From NCBI GenBank assembly GCA_965369995.1, contig CBDURO010000017.1, positions 1-32,975 on the forward strand: DNA of 32,975 nt, written 5' to 3'. The translations under genes and the position numbers were made by a program. The notes beneath the pieces are model-generated. The model saw nothing but the letters and a program-made list of their open reading frames with translations. It did no database searches and was not told the origin of the DNA. This document shows, in pieces, positions 32,904-32,975 of the stretch (position 1 is its first letter; the number at the start of each line of letters is the position of its first letter). The stretch is from JAHJCW01 sp965369995 (GTDB lineage Bacteria; Fidelibacterota; Marinisomatia; Marinisomatales; JAHJCW01).

Positions 32904-32975
32904 TTGCGGCGATAGGATTCGAACCTACGACCTTTGGGTTATGAGCCCAACGAAGTGTCAACAATATCAGCACTT
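32904..32975 (-). tRNA. tRNA-Met (CAT), initiator-like; 3' part recognisable, 5' part aberrant or cut
   Basis: The minus strand reads the anticodon arm TTGGGCTCATAACCCAA (three G-C pairs next to the loop, the hallmark of initiator tRNA), a variable loop AGGTC, T-arm GTAGG TTCGAAT CCTAT, then CGCCGCA and discriminator A. Position 72 is A, again as in initiator tRNA. CCA is not encoded. The anticodon is at 32943-32941. The expected D-arm with GG in its loop is not found in the last 28 bases (AAGTGCTGATATTGTTGACA followed by CTT), so the 5' third either has been replaced or the sequence there is unusual. The last few bases would lie outside the window. Confidence 0.6.

Noticed and set aside
32776..32973. 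A 65-residue minus-strand open frame reading RWAHNPKVVGSNPIAATK
   Set aside because: This is the familiar spurious translation of a tRNA-Met 3' region and its terminator, not a protein gene.
1..32975. CRISPR arrays or toxin-antitoxin pairs
   Set aside because: No regularly spaced direct repeats and no recognisable small toxin-antitoxin gene pairs were seen.

Overview
The window is AT-rich bacterial DNA from a Gram-negative organism. Outer-membrane TonB receptors with STN and carboxypeptidase-regulatory-like N-termini, a FecI/FecR-type sigma/anti-sigma pair, outer-membrane beta-barrels ending in aromatic residues and a lipoprotein serpin all fit the FCB group (Bacteroidota, Ignavibacteria, Marinimicrobia or Calditrichaeota-like). 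I cannot fix the phylum from sequence alone. UAG is used as an ordinary stop codon.

Layout. (1) 160-7442, minus strand: ECF sigma factor, large outer-membrane protein, secreted serpin, FecR anti-sigma factor and STN-type TonB-dependent receptor form a trans-envelope signalling operon. (2) 7585-11673: a GyrI-like protein, an APC amino-acid permease, a secreted or anchored endonuclease/exonuclease/phosphatase-family protein and a DUF5677-like protein look like unlinked housekeeping or accessory genes. (3) 11848-16924, plus strand: an MttB-superfamily methyltransferase without pyrrolysine, a MetH-type reactivation protein, a corrinoid protein and a homocysteine methyltransferase are tightly packed and followed by a multi-cluster ferredoxin. 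They look like a split, folate-independent route carrying methyl groups from a methylated amine through B12 to homocysteine. (4) 17014-18203, minus strand: a small membrane protein and MobA overlap by ATGA. (5) 18523-22253, minus strand: a decayed NapH-like gene cut by an insertion-sequence remnant, then a Rieske protein, cytochrome b and an octaheme hydroxylamine-oxidoreductase-family cytochrome form a respiratory module. (6) 22471-26644, plus strand: a paralogue of the membrane protein in (4), a fusion of an EcfT/CbiQ-like membrane domain to a THEP1-like NTPase, a terminator, a cobalamin riboswitch and a BtuB-like TonB receptor. (7) 26749-32582, plus strand: sensor kinase, sigma-54 response regulator, beta-barrel protein and two paralogous small secreted proteins with D-x-D-G-D-G repeats. 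The first small protein has a good sigma-54 promoter. (8) The window ends in the 3' part of an initiator-type tRNA-Met and its terminator, on the minus strand.

Vitamin B12 is a recurring theme: corrinoid methyl transfer in region 3, and riboswitch-controlled receptor plus a candidate non-canonical ECF-like importer in region 6. The most novel candidates are the membrane-protein/T-like-NTPase pair, the split corrinoid methyltransferase operon, and the self-contained sigma-54 two-component system with its D/G-rich secreted proteins.
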